This document shows positions 38,351 through 48,628 of a stretch of 64,000 bases of DNA, piece by piece. The notes beneath the pieces were generated by a model that was not told the origin of the DNA, searched no databases, and worked only from the letters and a program-made list of their open reading frames with translations. Numbering within the stretch: position 1 is the stretch's first letter; each line of letters opens with the position of its first letter. The stretch lies in the NCBI RefSeq assembly GCF_024807225.1, contig NZ_JANUCO010000001.1:4526001-4590000 (forward strand), given 5' to 3'. A program made the translations under genes and the position numbers. The DNA is from Chryseobacterium ginsenosidimutans. Its GTDB lineage: Bacteria > Bacteroidota > Bacteroidia > Flavobacteriales > Weeksellaceae.

Positions 38351-38429
38351 TAATTTAAAGAAGTAAGAAATCATTACGTAAAAAAAACAAGTAGAATTTA
38401 TTAACTTTACGATACACAAATTTTGAATT

Positions 38430-40598
38430 ATGAAATCTCCTTCAGAAGTACTGCAACAGTATTTTGGTTACAATCATTTCCGGCTCGAACAAGCCAATGC
38501 AATTGAAAATGTAATAGCAAATAAAGACACCTTCGTATTAATGCCTACCGGTGGCGGTAAATCCTTATGCTATCAAGTTCCGGCATTGGTTTTGGAAGGA
38601 ACTGCCATTGTTATTTCACCTTTAATTGCCTTAATGAAAGACCAAGTTGATGCATTGCGTGTAAATGGGATTTCTGCAGCCTACATCAATTCTTCGATGA
38701 GTGCTTTTGAGCAAAATGAAACTTTAAATCAATTAAAACAAGGCAAACTCAAACTTTTATATGTAGCTCCTGAAAAACTGAGTGCGGATAATGGTGCATT
38801 TTTAAAATTGCTTGATGAAGTTAATATTTCTTTATTTGCTGTAGATGAAGCACATTGTGTATCACATTGGGGGCACGACTTCCGACCGGATTATTTATTT
38901 CTGAATAGTATAAAAAAACAATTTCCAAAAATTGCAATCATCGCACTGACTGCAAGTGCAGATGAAATTACGAGGCAGGATATTATCAAACAATTAAATC
39001 TCCAAGAACCCCTTGTTTTAATTTCATCGTTCAATAGAGCCAATATCAAATATTTTGTACAGCCAAAGCTGTCCGTTTTTCATCACATTGTTCAATATCT
39101 TAATGAGCATCCTAATAATTCTGGAATTATCTATTGTTTATCAAGGAAAGGAACGGAAGAAATGGCTAATAAGCTGAAGGAAAAGGGTATCAACTCAGCT
39201 TTTTATCATGCAGGTATTTCTGCGATGGAACGTTCAAAAGTTCAGGAAGATTTCTTAAAGGACAAAATTCAGGTAATGGTTGCTACGATTGCTTTTGGAA
39301 TGGGAATAGACAAAAGCAATGTTCGCTTTGTGATACACTCAGATTTACCCAAAAGTATAGAAAGTTATTATCAGGAAACAGGCAGAGCCGGTAGAGATGG
39401 CTTACCCAGTGAAGCCATTTTATTTTATTCTTATGCTGATGTGATAAAGCTGAGAAGATTTGCAATGATAGAAGGCAATGAAGAACAATCCGACTTAATG
39501 TTGCAAAAACTACAGCAAATGTCCGACTTTGCCGAAGTGCAAAAATGCCGAAGACAATATTTGATGGAATATTTTGGAGAATTACATCATGGCAATTGTA
39601 ATTCCTGCGATTATTGTCTCAGTGAATTTGAAAATTGGGATGCAACTACTGATGCTCAAAAATTACTTAGTGCCGTTTTCCGACTCAAAGAACGGTATGG
39701 AAAAAACTTGATTATTGATTTTCTACGAGGCTCCAAAAGTTTGAAAATAACAGATTATATGCGCACTTTGCCTACTTATGGTATTGGAATAAATAATGAC
39801 AAATATTATTGGCAAAATCTTATAAAACAATTGCTGATAAGTGGTTTTTTACGTGAATCAAATGATGAATTCCCCGTATTAAAATTAACAGAAGAAAGTA
39901 ATCATATATTATTTAAAAATAAAAAAATAAGTTTCAAAAAGGTAAAAGAACAAGCGAAAGCAGTAACTGTCGCTGAAATAGAGACCAATTATGCAACTAA
40001 TGAAATCTCAGAACACCTTCACTTATTTGCAGAACTAAAAAAACTGAGAAGAGAACAGGCCGAAAAGGAAAATGTACCGCCATATGTTATTTTTTCTGAT
40101 GCTACCTTGATGGAAATGGCAACTTATTTACCAAGCACAAAAGAAGAATTGAATCAGATAAGTGGCTTCGGAGCTTTTAAGATAGAAAAATATGGAGAAA
40201 TATTTCTTCCATCCATATTAGAATATTGCAATATTAATAATTTGAGCAGTAAAATAGTTGAAAAAATTCCCAAAAAGCAGAGAGAATCAAAAAAAATATC
40301 TGAAGCGGGAACTTTTACCACCACTTTCCAACTGTACAAAGCTGGCAACACTATAGAAGATATTGCAAAAATGAGAAAACTATCCATTAATACGATTCAA
40401 AATCATTTGATCAATTTCGTAGCTGTTGGTACAATTAAAGCCAGTGAATTGATGGATATAACCAAAATAGAACCTATTATCAAAATTGCAACAATGCAAA
40501 CAATTCTTTCCTTAAAAGCAATAAAAGAAGAATTGGGCAATGCCTTTTCTTATTTTGAAATTAATATAGCCCTTGCTCATCATAAATTACAACAGTAA
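38430..40598 (+). CDS. recQ: RecQ-family ATP-dependent DNA helicase
   Basis: 722 residues: SF2 helicase motifs I (PTGGGKSLCYQ), II (DEAHCVSHWGHDFR), and VI (QETGRAGRDG); a zinc-binding Cys set (CRRQYLMEYFG, CNSCDYC); an RQC winged-helix region, HRDC-like segment (LMEMATYLPSTKEELNQISGFG), and a C-terminal helix-turn-helix (HTH_40-like). Unwinds DNA in repair and recombination. The wider genome may have another RecQ; not visible. It precedes an end-joining pair. Confidence 0.93.
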   Translation: MKSPSEVLQQYFGYNHFRLEQANAIENVIANKDTFVLMPTGGGKSLCYQVPALVLEGTAIVISPLIALMKDQVDALRVNGISAAYINSSMSAFEQNETLNQLKQGKLKLLYVAPEKLSADNGAFLKLLDEVNISLFAVDEAHCVSHWGHDFRPDYLFLNSIKKQFPKIAIIALTASADEITRQDIIKQLNLQEPLVLISSFNRANIKYFVQPKLSVFHHIVQYLNEHPNNSGIIYCLSRKGTEEMANKLKEKGINSAFYHAGISAMERSKVQEDFLKDKIQVMVATIAFGMGIDKSNVRFVIHSDLPKSIESYYQETGRAGRDGLPSEAILFYSYADVIKLRRFAMIEGNEEQSDLMLQKLQQMSDFAEVQKCRRQYLMEYFGELHHGNCNSCDYCLSEFENWDATTDAQKLLSAVFRLKERYGKNLIIDFLRGSKSLKITDYMRTLPTYGIGINNDKYYWQNLIKQLLISGFLRESNDEFPVLKLTEESNHILFKNKKISFKKVKEQAKAVTVAEIETNYATNEISEHLHLFAELKKLRREQAEKENVPPYVIFSDATLMEMATYLPSTKEELNQISGFGAFKIEKYGEIFLPSILEYCNINNLSSKIVEKIPKKQRESKKISEAGTFTTTFQLYKAGNTIEDIAKMRKLSINTIQNHLINFVAVGTIKASELMDITKIEPIIKIATMQTILSLKAIKEELGNAFSYFEINIALAHHKLQQ

Positions 40599-40655
40599 TA
40601 TGAGCGTTACAATTAAAAATGTTATTATGTCCGATAAATTAAACTTTATCTGATA

Positions 40656-41576
40656 TTATTTTAATAGGCAGTTCTGTTTATGAATAAATAAATTTATGAA
40701 AACTACGGCTTCAAAAAGATCAAATCCTAAGAAACTCTGGTAAATATGCAAATCCCTCTGCGGAAACGGGATGTCAATTCCTGCATTATCGAGTGCTTTT
40801 TTGCAATTAATTATTAGCTCTTCATTCATCGTCCAAAAATTATCCAGAGAAGTTGTTGCTCTTATCGATAAAGTGATGGAACTTTCGCCCAACTGCATTA
40901 CCATAACCTGAGGTGCAGGATCTGCGAAGGCATATTGATTACTTTTAATTACATTTAAAAGAATTTCTTTTGTCTCTTTAAGGTCTGCATTATAAGAAAC
41001 TCCGATGTTGAACCATGTGCGACGCGTACCCAATTGAGTATAATTTGTAATGCTTTTGTTAGAAACATCACCATTGGGAATTACCACCATCTGATTTTGT
41101 GGCGTGATAAGTCTTGTATGAAAAATATCAATTTCATGTACCGTCCCGGATTCGCCGGATTTCACTTCAATAAAATCGCCCACCTTAAAGGGTTTCAGCA
41201 TTAAAATTAAAATTCCTCCTGCAAAATTTGCCAGCGATCCCTGCAAAGCCAAACCGATCGCCAAACCTGCTGCACCAATCATGGCTACAAAAGCAGAAGT
41301 CTGCACACCAAGCTGTGTTACGACGATAATGAATAGCAAAATATTGAATGACCATGTAATAACATTCAGTAAAAATTTTTGCAGCGAGAGTTCAACATTT
41401 TTCTTTATAAACGCTTTCTTTATCAGTTTTTTCAGAAGTCCTATGATCCATCTTCCTACAATAAATATGAGGATCGCAGAAAGTAAGGCGGTAATAAGTT
41501 TTGGTGCCATAGCAACAGCAGATGCCATGAAATTTTCCCAGTTATCTTGTACGTTTATTAGATTTAAATCTTTCAT
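40656..41576 (-). CDS. Small-conductance mechanosensitive ion channel (MscS family)
   Basis: 306 residues as read. Three membrane helices at the N-terminus, with the pore-lining TM3 (AAGLAIGLALQGSLANFAGGILIL) and the cytoplasmic beta domain (FKVGDFIEVKSGESGTV, IPNGDVSNKSITNY). It releases solutes on hypo-osmotic shock. At 40731-40735 it carries GAAAC. If the base surplus seen elsewhere applies, the gene ends as IYQSS with stop at 40727-40729 (282 residues); the extra hydrophobic tail as read is unusual for the family. Confidence 0.9.
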   Translation of the reverse strand: MKDLNLINVQDNWENFMASAVAMAPKLITALLSAILIFIVGRWIIGLLKKLIKKAFIKKNVELSLQKFLLNVITWSFNILLFIIVVTQLGVQTSAFVAMIGAAGLAIGLALQGSLANFAGGILILMLKPFKVGDFIEVKSGESGTVHEIDIFHTRLITPQNQMVVIPNGDVSNKSITNYTQLGTRRTWFNIGVSYNADLKETKEILLNVIKSNQYAFADPAPQVMVMQLGESSITLSIRATTSLDNFWTMNEELIINCKKALDNAGIDIPFPQRDLHIYQSFLGFDLFEAVVFINLFIHKQNCLLK

Positions 41577-41618
41577 TAAAATTTTTTAGTAGTTATTATC
41601 AATCAGAATTTAAGATCA

Positions 41619-41644
41619 TTTCCGACATTTACTATTGTCGGAAA
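41619..41644. repeat. Hairpin in the region upstream of the MscS gene
   Basis: TTTCCGACA (41619-41627) and TGTCGGAAA (41636-41644) form a 9-bp stem with an 8-base loop. It lies in the 282-base gap between divergent MscS and Ku genes. It may be in the 5' leader of the channel gene or form part of a binding site; no T-run supports a terminator. Confidence 0.5.
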
Positions 41645-41858
41645 ATAGGTTTATTTAAAAGAAGACTAACTTCTTTTAAAAATAGAAGCTGCAAAGGTAG
41701 TAAAATTTAAAAAACAGAAATACAACTAGTTACATATTAAAAACATCATCAAAAAATAAAATTTATGACTCAAAAAAAATAATTAATAAAGCTTTTTCAT
41801 TAATCAATTTATATTCATACGGCACAATCATTGCAGATCTTACACAAAACAAACGACA

Positions 41859-42644
41859 ATGAAAGCAATTTGGAACGGCGCCATTGGCTTTGGTTTAGTC
41901 AATATTCCTGTTAAAATTTATTCCGCCACAGAAACCAGCAAATTGGATTTGGATATGCTCGATAAATCTGATTTTTCGAATATTAAATTCAAAAGAGTTA
42001 ACGAAAAAACAGGCAAAGAAGTGAAGTGGGAAAACATTGTGAAAGGTTATCTCATGGACGATAAATATGTCATTCTTGAAGATGAAGACTATGAAGCCGC
42101 AAGTCCCGAAAAATCAAAAATTCTTTCTATTGAACATTTTGTAAAAGAAATAGAAGTTGACAGCGTTTATTTTGAAAATCCTTATTTTCTAGAACCACAA
42201 AAAAATGGCGAAAACGCTTATCGACTTTTAATAAAAGCTTTATCGGAAACAAAAATGGTCGGGATTGGTACATTTGTTCTTCGTGACAGTGAAGCCATCG
42301 GAATGATTCGTCCTTATAACGACGAAATATTAGTTTTAAACCGCTTAAGATTTTCTCAGGAGATCAGAGATTACAAAGATTTAAAAATTCCTGCTAAAAA
42401 AGCTCCGAAACCTGCCGAACTCAAAATGGCAAAAAATCTTATTCAACAATTATCTGAAAAATTTGATCCGACGGTTTACAAAAATACCTATTCCGAAGAA
42501 TTACTGAAAATTATTAAGAAAAAAGCCAAAGGTAAAACCGTAAAACTTAAAAAGTCAGAACCTGCAAAACAGGGTAAAGTGATTGATTTGATGGCACAGT
42601 TAAAAGCCAGTTTACAAAGTCCAAAATCTAAAAACGCATCATAA
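41859..42644 (+). CDS. ku: Ku protein, non-homologous end joining
   Basis: 261 residues matching bacterial Ku (AIWNGAIGFGLVNIPVKIYSATE at the start; YYFENPYFLEP-like and GIGTFVLRDSEAIGMIRPYNDEI in the core). It binds broken DNA ends as a dimer ring and recruits LigD. The stop overlaps the start of ligD by one base (TAATG), so the two are coupled. Confidence 0.95.
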   Translation: MKAIWNGAIGFGLVNIPVKIYSATETSKLDLDMLDKSDFSNIKFKRVNEKTGKEVKWENIVKGYLMDDKYVILEDEDYEAASPEKSKILSIEHFVKEIEVDSVYFENPYFLEPQKNGENAYRLLIKALSETKMVGIGTFVLRDSEAIGMIRPYNDEILVLNRLRFSQEIRDYKDLKIPAKKAPKPAELKMAKNLIQQLSEKFDPTVYKNTYSEELLKIIKKKAKGKTVKLKKSEPAKQGKVIDLMAQLKASLQSPKSKNAS

Positions 42645-45180
42645 TGGCTCTCAAAGATTACAACGAAAAACGGAAATTCGATGAAACAAGCGAACCGAAA
42701 GGGAAAACAAAAAAGAGTAAAGACCAACTGATTTTTGTGATTCAAAGGCATGCTGCGTCGCGTCTTCATTACGATTTCAGGCTGGAAATGGAAGGCGTGT
42801 TGAAAAGTTGGGCAGTTCCGAAAGGTCCGTCATTAAACCCGAATGACAAACGTTTGGCGATGATGGTGGAAGATCATCCGTACGATTACAAAGATTTTGA
42901 AGGCAACATTCCCGAAGGAAATTACGGAGCCGGACAAGTCGAAGTCTGGGACAGCGGAACGTACGAACCTTTGGATGAAACCAGCAAACTTTCTGACGAA
43001 AAAGAATTATTGAAAGAATTAAAAGCCGGTTCATTAAAATTTATTCTTCACGGAAAAAAACTGAAAGGTGAATTTGCTTTAGTTAAAATGAAAAACGCCG
43101 AAAACAACGCCTGGCTTCTCATTAAACATAAAGACGATTTTGCTGAAGAACATTATGATGCCGAAGAAAACACATCAAAAAATTCTCAGGTCACCAAATT
43201 TTTAGAGGAAAAAAAAAGCCTAAAAAGCAACAAAAAGAAATCATAACTTCTGAAACCAAGCCAAAATTTCAACGATTTAATTCTTTAGTTGACGAAAAAA
43301 AACTCAAGAATTTCATCAAACCCATGCTTGCAAAACCGCATGAGAAAGCATTCGATGATGAAGATTGGATTTTTGAAATAAAATGGGACGGTTATCGCGC
43401 CGTTGCAGATCTCAGTAAAAAAGAACCACTCTTCTACTCCCGAAACGGAATCTCTTTTTTATCAAAATTTGATAAAGTGTCACAGGATTTTGAAAATCAA
43501 AAACACAAAATGATTATCGATGGTGAAATCGTTGCGTATGACGAAAACGGAAGACCCAATTTCCAGTTATTACAACAGATCGGAGACAATCCCGATTTAG
43601 CCTTAGTTTATCAGGTTTTTGATCTGCTTTGGCTCAATGGTCATTCTACGGAAGAACTTCCTTTAATTCAACGGAAAGAGCTTTTAAAAGAGGCTTTAAC
43701 TGAAACTGACGTGATTAAATATTGCGATCATATTCCTGAAAAAGGCATTGCGTTTTTTAATCAGATGAAAAAAATGAAGCTGGAAGGTATGATTGCGAAA
43801 AAATCTGACAGTTTTTATATTGAAAATCACAGAAGTTCGGATTGGCTGAAAATAAAATTTACCAATACGGAAGAAGCGATAATTTGTGGATTTACAGAAC
43901 CTCGAGGTTCTCGAGAAGGTTTCGGAGCTTTGATTTTAGGAAAATATATTGACGAAAAACTGATTTATTCCGGACATACGGGAACGGGTTTTAATAATGA
44001 ATCGTTGAATCTGCTTCATGAAAGACTGAAAAAATTAGTGATAAAAACTTCACCTTTTGAAACCATTCCTAAAACAAATATGCCTGTAACTTGGGTAAAA
44101 CCAGAACTCGTTTGCGAAATAAAATATTCTGAAATTACCAAAGACGGAATTTTCCGACATCCTGTTTTTGTGGCGATCCGTGAAGATAAAAATCCTGAAG
44201 AAATCAACCAAAAACCTAAAGAAATGAAAACCAAAACACCATCACAAAAAAATTCAGCTTCCGAAAAAGAAAAGGAAATCACGTTAGATAAACACAAAGT
44301 AAAACTGACGAATCAGGATAAAATTTATTTTCCGAAAGACGGTATTACAAAAGGTGATGTAATTGAATATTATCAGTCGGTTGCGCAATATATTTTACCC
44401 CATTTAAAAAATCGTCCCTTGTCTTTAAACCGTTTTCCTAATGGAATTGAAGAGCAAGGTTTCTATCAAAAAGATGCAAGTGATAATATTCCGGACTGGA
44501 TAAAAACAACGCAGGTTTATTCGGAATCCAACGATAAATACATCGATTATATTTATTGCAATGACAAAGCGACATTGGCTTATCTGAATAATTTGGGCTG
44601 TATCGACCTGAATCCTTGGAACAGTTCGCTTCCTGATTTGGAACATCCTGATTATTTGGTTTTAGACCTCGATCCTTCGAAGAAAAATACTTTCGATGAC
44701 GTGATTGAAACAGCCTTACAGGTAAATGAGGTTTTAAAATCCATTAAAATTAAAGGCTATTGCAAAACTTCAGGAAGCACGGGAATTCACATTTACATTC
44801 CGATGGGTGGAGCATATGCTTTTGACCAGGTGAAAGATTTTGCCCATATCTTGATGAAACAAGTCAATGAAAAGTTACCAAAAATCACCACTTTAGAAAG
44901 AAGTTTACAAAAAAGGGACGACAAAAAAATCTATCTCGATTATCTTCAAAACAGAACTGGACAAACTTTGGCGAGTGCTTATAGTTTGCGACCGAAAGAA
45001 GGCGCGTCTGTTTCCATGCCTTTGGAATGGGAGGAATTGAAGCCCGGTTTAAAACCAACTGATTATACTATTCATAATGCGTTGGAAAGAATTAAAGAAA
45101 AAGGCGATTTGTTTAAACCTGTTTTGGGTAAGGGAATTGATATGATGAAGGCGTTGGAATTGTTGCAGAGTGTTGAGTAA
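42644..45180 (+). CDS. ligD: DNA ligase D, PE-LIG-POL order (one frameshift in an A-run)
   Basis: The first part (to about residue 190) is the 3'-phosphoesterase domain (HHDFR-type core RLHYDFRLEMEGVLKSWAVPKGPS; PEGNYGAGQVEVWD). The second holds the ATP-dependent ligase domain (nucleotidyl Lys in EIKWDGYRAV) and the polymerase domain (DLDPSKK and STGIHIYIP). The frame breaks in a run of nine A at 43209-43217; ten A would join the two parts to 845 residues, normal for PE-LIG-POL enzymes. It could be a counting error or true slippage at an A-run. Partner of Ku. Confidence 0.9.
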
Positions 45181-45228
45181 TTTTGATATTTTTGCCGTGA
45201 TAAAATTTTATCATAATGACTAATAACG

Positions 45229-45768
45229 ATGAACGAAAGCATTACTATTGAACTTCCTTTTAATGAAGCAAGTGAAAGAGAAAATCAGAATTTTTATTTT
45301 AAATATGTTTGGAATAAAGCCTTTAAAAGCTGGAAAAGAATTATAGTTTTTACTTTTTTATTCTTACTCTTAGGTTTTTATCCTATAAAAAACTTTGAAA
45401 CAAATTTGCTTTTTTATTTTTTTAAATATGGAGGAATATTTCTTTTCGGATATTGTTTCATCTTAATTTATCAATATTTTATATCCAAAAAGAAATTCAA
45501 AAAAGAATTAGAGAACCTTATTTCGGAATATAAAACTCAAAGCCATACATCATTTATGATTTTAAATGAAAAAAGTGTTGAATTTACAAACCAATCCAAT
45601 AGTATTAGCTCTGTTAAAGAGAAAATTTATTACACAAAACAAAATGATTTTCTTATAATTAACCCTTTAAGAAGTGTTTATTTTATTATCAATAAATCTG
45701 AATGTAAGAATAATGAATTTGAAACTATCTTAAGCTACCTTGAAAAATATTCTAAACCAAGAAAGTAA
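45229..45768 (+). CDS. YcxB-like membrane protein of unknown function
   Basis: 179 residues with two membrane helices (about residues 40-55 and 68-85), then a soluble region that resembles the YcxB-like C-terminus (SVEFTNQSNSISSVKEKIYYTKQNDFLIINPLRSVYFII). Function unknown. Its stop directly abuts the stop of the SDR gene on the other strand, with no space for a terminator. Confidence 0.65.
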   Translation: MNESITIELPFNEASERENQNFYFKYVWNKAFKSWKRIIVFTFLFLLLGFYPIKNFETNLLFYFFKYGGIFLFGYCFILIYQYFISKKKFKKELENLISEYKTQSHTSFMILNEKSVEFTNQSNSISSVKEKIYYTKQNDFLIINPLRSVYFIINKSECKNNEFETILSYLEKYSKPRK

Positions 45769-46500
45769 TTACGGCAACTTCGCTACCAAACTTTCCGGCA
45801 ACATTTTCAAAATTAAATAAATAATTTTCCATTTCAAATTCGGAACAATGGAGAAAGAATTTCCAGCGTTGACGATATGTTTGGCTACGTAATCGGGTTC
45901 CATAATTAAAGATTCGTTCAATTGTAATCCTTCATTAATTTTTGTTCTGATATAGCCGATTATCAAAGCATTGACTTTTATATTTCTTGAAGCCAATTCC
46001 TGTCTCAATCCGGCTAAATACGTTGTAAAAGCCGCTTTTGTACTTCCATAAACGAAGTTGCTTTTTCTTCCTCTCACTCCCGAAAGAGATGACAAACCGA
46101 TGATTCTTTCTAAGTTTTTATTACCTTCGTCCGTCGCAATGATATTCAGAATAGAAACGGCACCCAAATAATTCACCATCATCATTTGCTGAGTTCCTTT
46201 GAAATCTCTCAGCGCTTTTTCATTATCAACTAAAAATCCTGCCGCGTAAATGACAATATGAGGTTTTACGGAAAGTTCATTATAAAATTTCTGATGTGAA
46301 TCAAAATCTACAGAATCAAAACTTAAAATCGTGACTTTTAAATTCAGATTATTTTCCTGAACAAAATCTCCCAAGGAATTTGTATTTCTTGAAGCTGCAA
46401 TAACGGAAAATCCTTTTTCTATATATTGCTTGATGCATTGTTTCGCAACATCGGAATTAGCGCCTAGAATGAGAACGGTTTTGCTTGTGTTTTGATTCAT
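45769..46500 (-). CDS. Short-chain dehydrogenase/reductase
   Basis: 243 residues, Rossmann fold: NAD(P)-binding ILGANSDVAKQC, NNAG-like site altered to IYAAGF, catalytic Ser in GLSSLSGV and YGSTKAAF (YxxxK). Substrate unknown. A -7 box lies four bases upstream of the start codon, suggesting a very short leader or none. Confidence 0.88.
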   Translation of the reverse strand: MNQNTSKTVLILGANSDVAKQCIKQYIEKGFSVIAASRNTNSLGDFVQENNLNLKVTILSFDSVDFDSHQKFYNELSVKPHIVIYAAGFLVDNEKALRDFKGTQQMMMVNYLGAVSILNIIATDEGNKNLERIIGLSSLSGVRGRKSNFVYGSTKAAFTTYLAGLRQELASRNIKVNALIIGYIRTKINEGLQLNESLIMEPDYVAKHIVNAGNSFSIVPNLKWKIIYLILKMLPESLVAKLP

Positions 46501-46504
46501 GAGA

Positions 46505-46512
46505 CAAAGATA
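46505..46512 (-). promoter_or_regulatory. Bacteroidota -7 box directly at the SDR start
   Basis: TATCTTTG on the minus strand, only four bases upstream of ATG; implies a leaderless or nearly leaderless message. Confidence 0.55.
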
Positions 46513-46676
46513 TTTTTTTTAAAATTTTAAACACAAATTCCACTATTTTTTTTCACAAATAAACACGAATACTTGGCGGTAATCTTGTCATTTCGAGGAA
46601 GGAGAAATCTATTTATATTTAAAACTAAACTTGATGGATAATAATATTGATAAAATTGGGGAATCCATCTAAAAAG

Positions 46677-46714
46677 AATCGGCGCGGTGAGCAAAACTCA
46701 CCGCGCCGATTTAA
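46677..46714 (-). terminator. GC-rich terminator after yajC
   Basis: A perfect 15-bp stem AATCGGCGCGGTGAG / CTCACCGCGCCGATT with a 5-base loop; on the minus strand it follows the yajC stop by about 20 bases. Far more GC-rich than its surroundings. Confidence 0.85.
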
Positions 46715-46733
46715 ATATTTTTAAAACTAAAAA

Positions 46734-47108
46734 TTATTTCGTTTCAGTTTCGATTTCTTTTTTCTCAACTGGTTTATCAGTCGTTTTTGTTGCTTTATCT
46801 CCAAAACGGTTTTCTGTAAACTCTCTAGAAACAGCAGCTTTTTCAAACTTTAATTTTCCGGATAAAGTTTCGATTACAAAACCATCATCTTGAACCTGAG
46901 CAATTCTTCCGTGAAGACCAGAAGTAAGCACTACTCTAGTTCCTATTTTCAAAGTTTCCTGAAAATTTTTCTCTTGTTTTGCTTTTTTCTGTTGAGGTCT
47001 TATCATTAAGAAATAAAACCCTACAAACATTACTCCCATCATGATAAGCATCACCGGAGACGATCCTCCACCTGAAGCTGCCTGTAAAAATATTGATAAT
47101 GTATTCAT
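46734..47108 (-). CDS. yajC: Preprotein translocase subunit YajC
   Basis: 124 residues with one N-terminal membrane helix (VMLIMMGVMFVGFYFLMIRPQQKKAK) and the cytoplasmic tail (GTRVVLTSGLHGRIAQVQDD) of YajC, a partner of SecDF and the Sec channel. Spacing 6 bases after the DUF1573 gene, in an operon with nusB. Confidence 0.92.
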   Translation of the reverse strand: MNTLSIFLQAASGGGSSPVMLIMMGVMFVGFYFLMIRPQQKKAKQEKNFQETLKIGTRVVLTSGLHGRIAQVQDDGFVIETLSGKLKFEKAAVSREFTENRFGDKATKTTDKPVEKKEIETETK

Positions 47109-47114
47109 TTTTAA

Positions 47115-47636
47115 TTATGGTTGAATATTCGCAGTGAATGTTAATTTTATAGGAGCTTTTTCTACGTTAGCAAAAACATCCGCATATTTGTTTACGTTTC
47201 CATCGAAGTTTGAAGAATCGAAGTGTAACGTGATTTTTCCTTTTTTACCCGGCATAATCGGCTCTTTTGTAAAATCAGGAACCGTACATCCGCATCCAGG
47301 TTTTACTTCAGAAATTACCAATGGGTTAGTTCCCGTATTCGTAACTTCATAGATGTGCTGTACTTTGTCACCTTTTTTCACGTTTCCGAAATCGAAATTA
47401 TTTTCAGAAAGAGCGATTGTAGTTAATGGCTGGTTTGAAACTGGAGCCGCCGCAGCAGGAGTCGTTTCAGAAACCTTAGAAGAAGCAGAATCCATAGGTG
47501 CCAAGTTTGTTGCACCTGCAGCAGAATCTGTAACATTAGCCACTTCTGTACCTGCAGCTTCTTTACCTTCTTTTTTACAAGAAACCAAACCAAAGCCTAT
47601 GATCGATAAAGCGACAATTGATAATGTCTTTTTCAT
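47115..47636 (-). CDS. DUF1573 domain lipoprotein
   Basis: A lipoprotein signal (MKKTLSIVALSIIGFGLVSC, Cys 20) precedes an Ala/Ser/Thr-rich linker and the DUF1573 Ig-like beta domain (FDFGNVKKGDKVQHIYEVTNTGTNPLVI, KPGCGCTVPDFT). Function unknown. It lies between nusB and yajC, an arrangement common in Flavobacteriia to my knowledge. Confidence 0.9.
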   Translation of the reverse strand: MKKTLSIVALSIIGFGLVSCKKEGKEAAGTEVANVTDSAAGATNLAPMDSASSKVSETTPAAAAPVSNQPLTTIALSENNFDFGNVKKGDKVQHIYEVTNTGTNPLVISEVKPGCGCTVPDFTKEPIMPGKKGKITLHFDSSNFDGNVNKYADVFANVEKAPIKLTFTANIQP

Positions 47637-47648
47637 ATTTAAAATATT

Positions 47649-48554
47649 TTATATTCTATTTAAATCTTTACAGTATTTATCCAAGATTCCGTTGATGAAA
47701 ATATTCGACCTGTCGGTTGCAAAAACTTTTGCAATCTCGATAAATTCATTAATAATAACTCTTGAAGGGGTAAAAGGAAAATTGTCCAGCTCCGTAATTG
47801 CGACCAATAAAATAACTTTATCCATTAAAGCAACTCTTTCCAGATCCCAGTTTTCCAGTCTTTCTGAAAGTTTCTTTTCGTTGTTTTCCCAACTGTCTAA
47901 AGTATTTCTTAAAAGCTTCAGTGCGAAAGTCTTATCTTCCTCATCTTTAATCATTTTAATTAAAGTTCTGCTTTCTTCATTTTCTTTCAGGAAACCAATT
48001 GTTTTTTGAACCATTGAATTCGCAATATGCATATCATCATACCAAGAAATTTCTCTATCGCTAAGATAATCCTGAAAATCATCATTTTCAGCAATATATC
48101 TTAAGAATAATTTTCCGATGAATTTCTGGTCTTCTTCAAAAGAATATTCCTCTTCTTTCATGAAATCCTGATACCTTTTTCCTCCAGTAATTCTCTGGAA
48201 AGTTTTCACCAATAAATCATCATGCAAATCCCATTTCAATTGCTTGTGCTGTCCTGTAAAAAATAATCTCTCAGGATTTTCTTCCAGCTTAATTAAAACT
48301 TGGTTGTTGATGAATTTTTGGTTAGGATTAGTGTTGGCATCGGTTTTAATGTACTTATTTTTACCAATCTCAATTTGATTTTCGGCTAATTCTTTCAGAG
48401 ATACCAAAAAATTAAGTTGATAAATGTATAGATCATAGATTTTCTCTATTCCAGAAAACATATTTTTCTCTAATACATCAAATTTCACAGGATTCTGGTA
48501 GTATGAATACACAGTCTGCACCACTTTTTCACGGATTTGTCGTCTTCCTAACAT
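47649..48554 (-). CDS. nusB: Transcription antitermination factor NusB (long Bacteroidota form)
   Basis: 301 residues. The N-terminus (MLGRRQIREKVVQTVYSYYQNP) and the C-terminal NusB fold (LERVALMDKVILLVAITELDNFPFTPSRVIINEFIEIAKVFATDRSNIFINGILDKYCKDL, given here only by key residues) are separated by a longer middle than in E. coli NusB (about 140 residues). It binds boxA RNA with ribosomal protein S10 for rRNA antitermination. First gene of nusB-DUF1573-yajC. Confidence 0.9.
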   Translation of the reverse strand: MLGRRQIREKVVQTVYSYYQNPVKFDVLEKNMFSGIEKIYDLYIYQLNFLVSLKELAENQIEIGKNKYIKTDANTNPNQKFINNQVLIKLEENPERLFFTGQHKQLKWDLHDDLLVKTFQRITGGKRYQDFMKEEEYSFEEDQKFIGKLFLRYIAENDDFQDYLSDREISWYDDMHIANSMVQKTIGFLKENEESRTLIKMIKDEEDKTFALKLLRNTLDSWENNEKKLSERLENWDLERVALMDKVILLVAITELDNFPFTPSRVIINEFIEIAKVFATDRSNIFINGILDKYCKDLNRI

Positions 48555-48576
48555 TCAAAGAGCTTTTTTATGGGTG

Positions 48577-48584
48577 CAAAGATA
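48577..48584 (-). promoter_or_regulatory. Bacteroidota -7 box for nusB operon
   Basis: TATCTTTG on the minus strand, 22 bases before the nusB start; divergent from the ABC exporter promoter. Confidence 0.55.
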
Positions 48585-48628
48585 CAAAATTTAAAATTGA
48601 TGAAATTCGTAATCTGCTCACATTTTCG

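Noticed and set aside
41619..41644. Hairpin upstream of the MscS gene as a terminator
   Set aside because: No gene ends into it from either side and no T-run follows.
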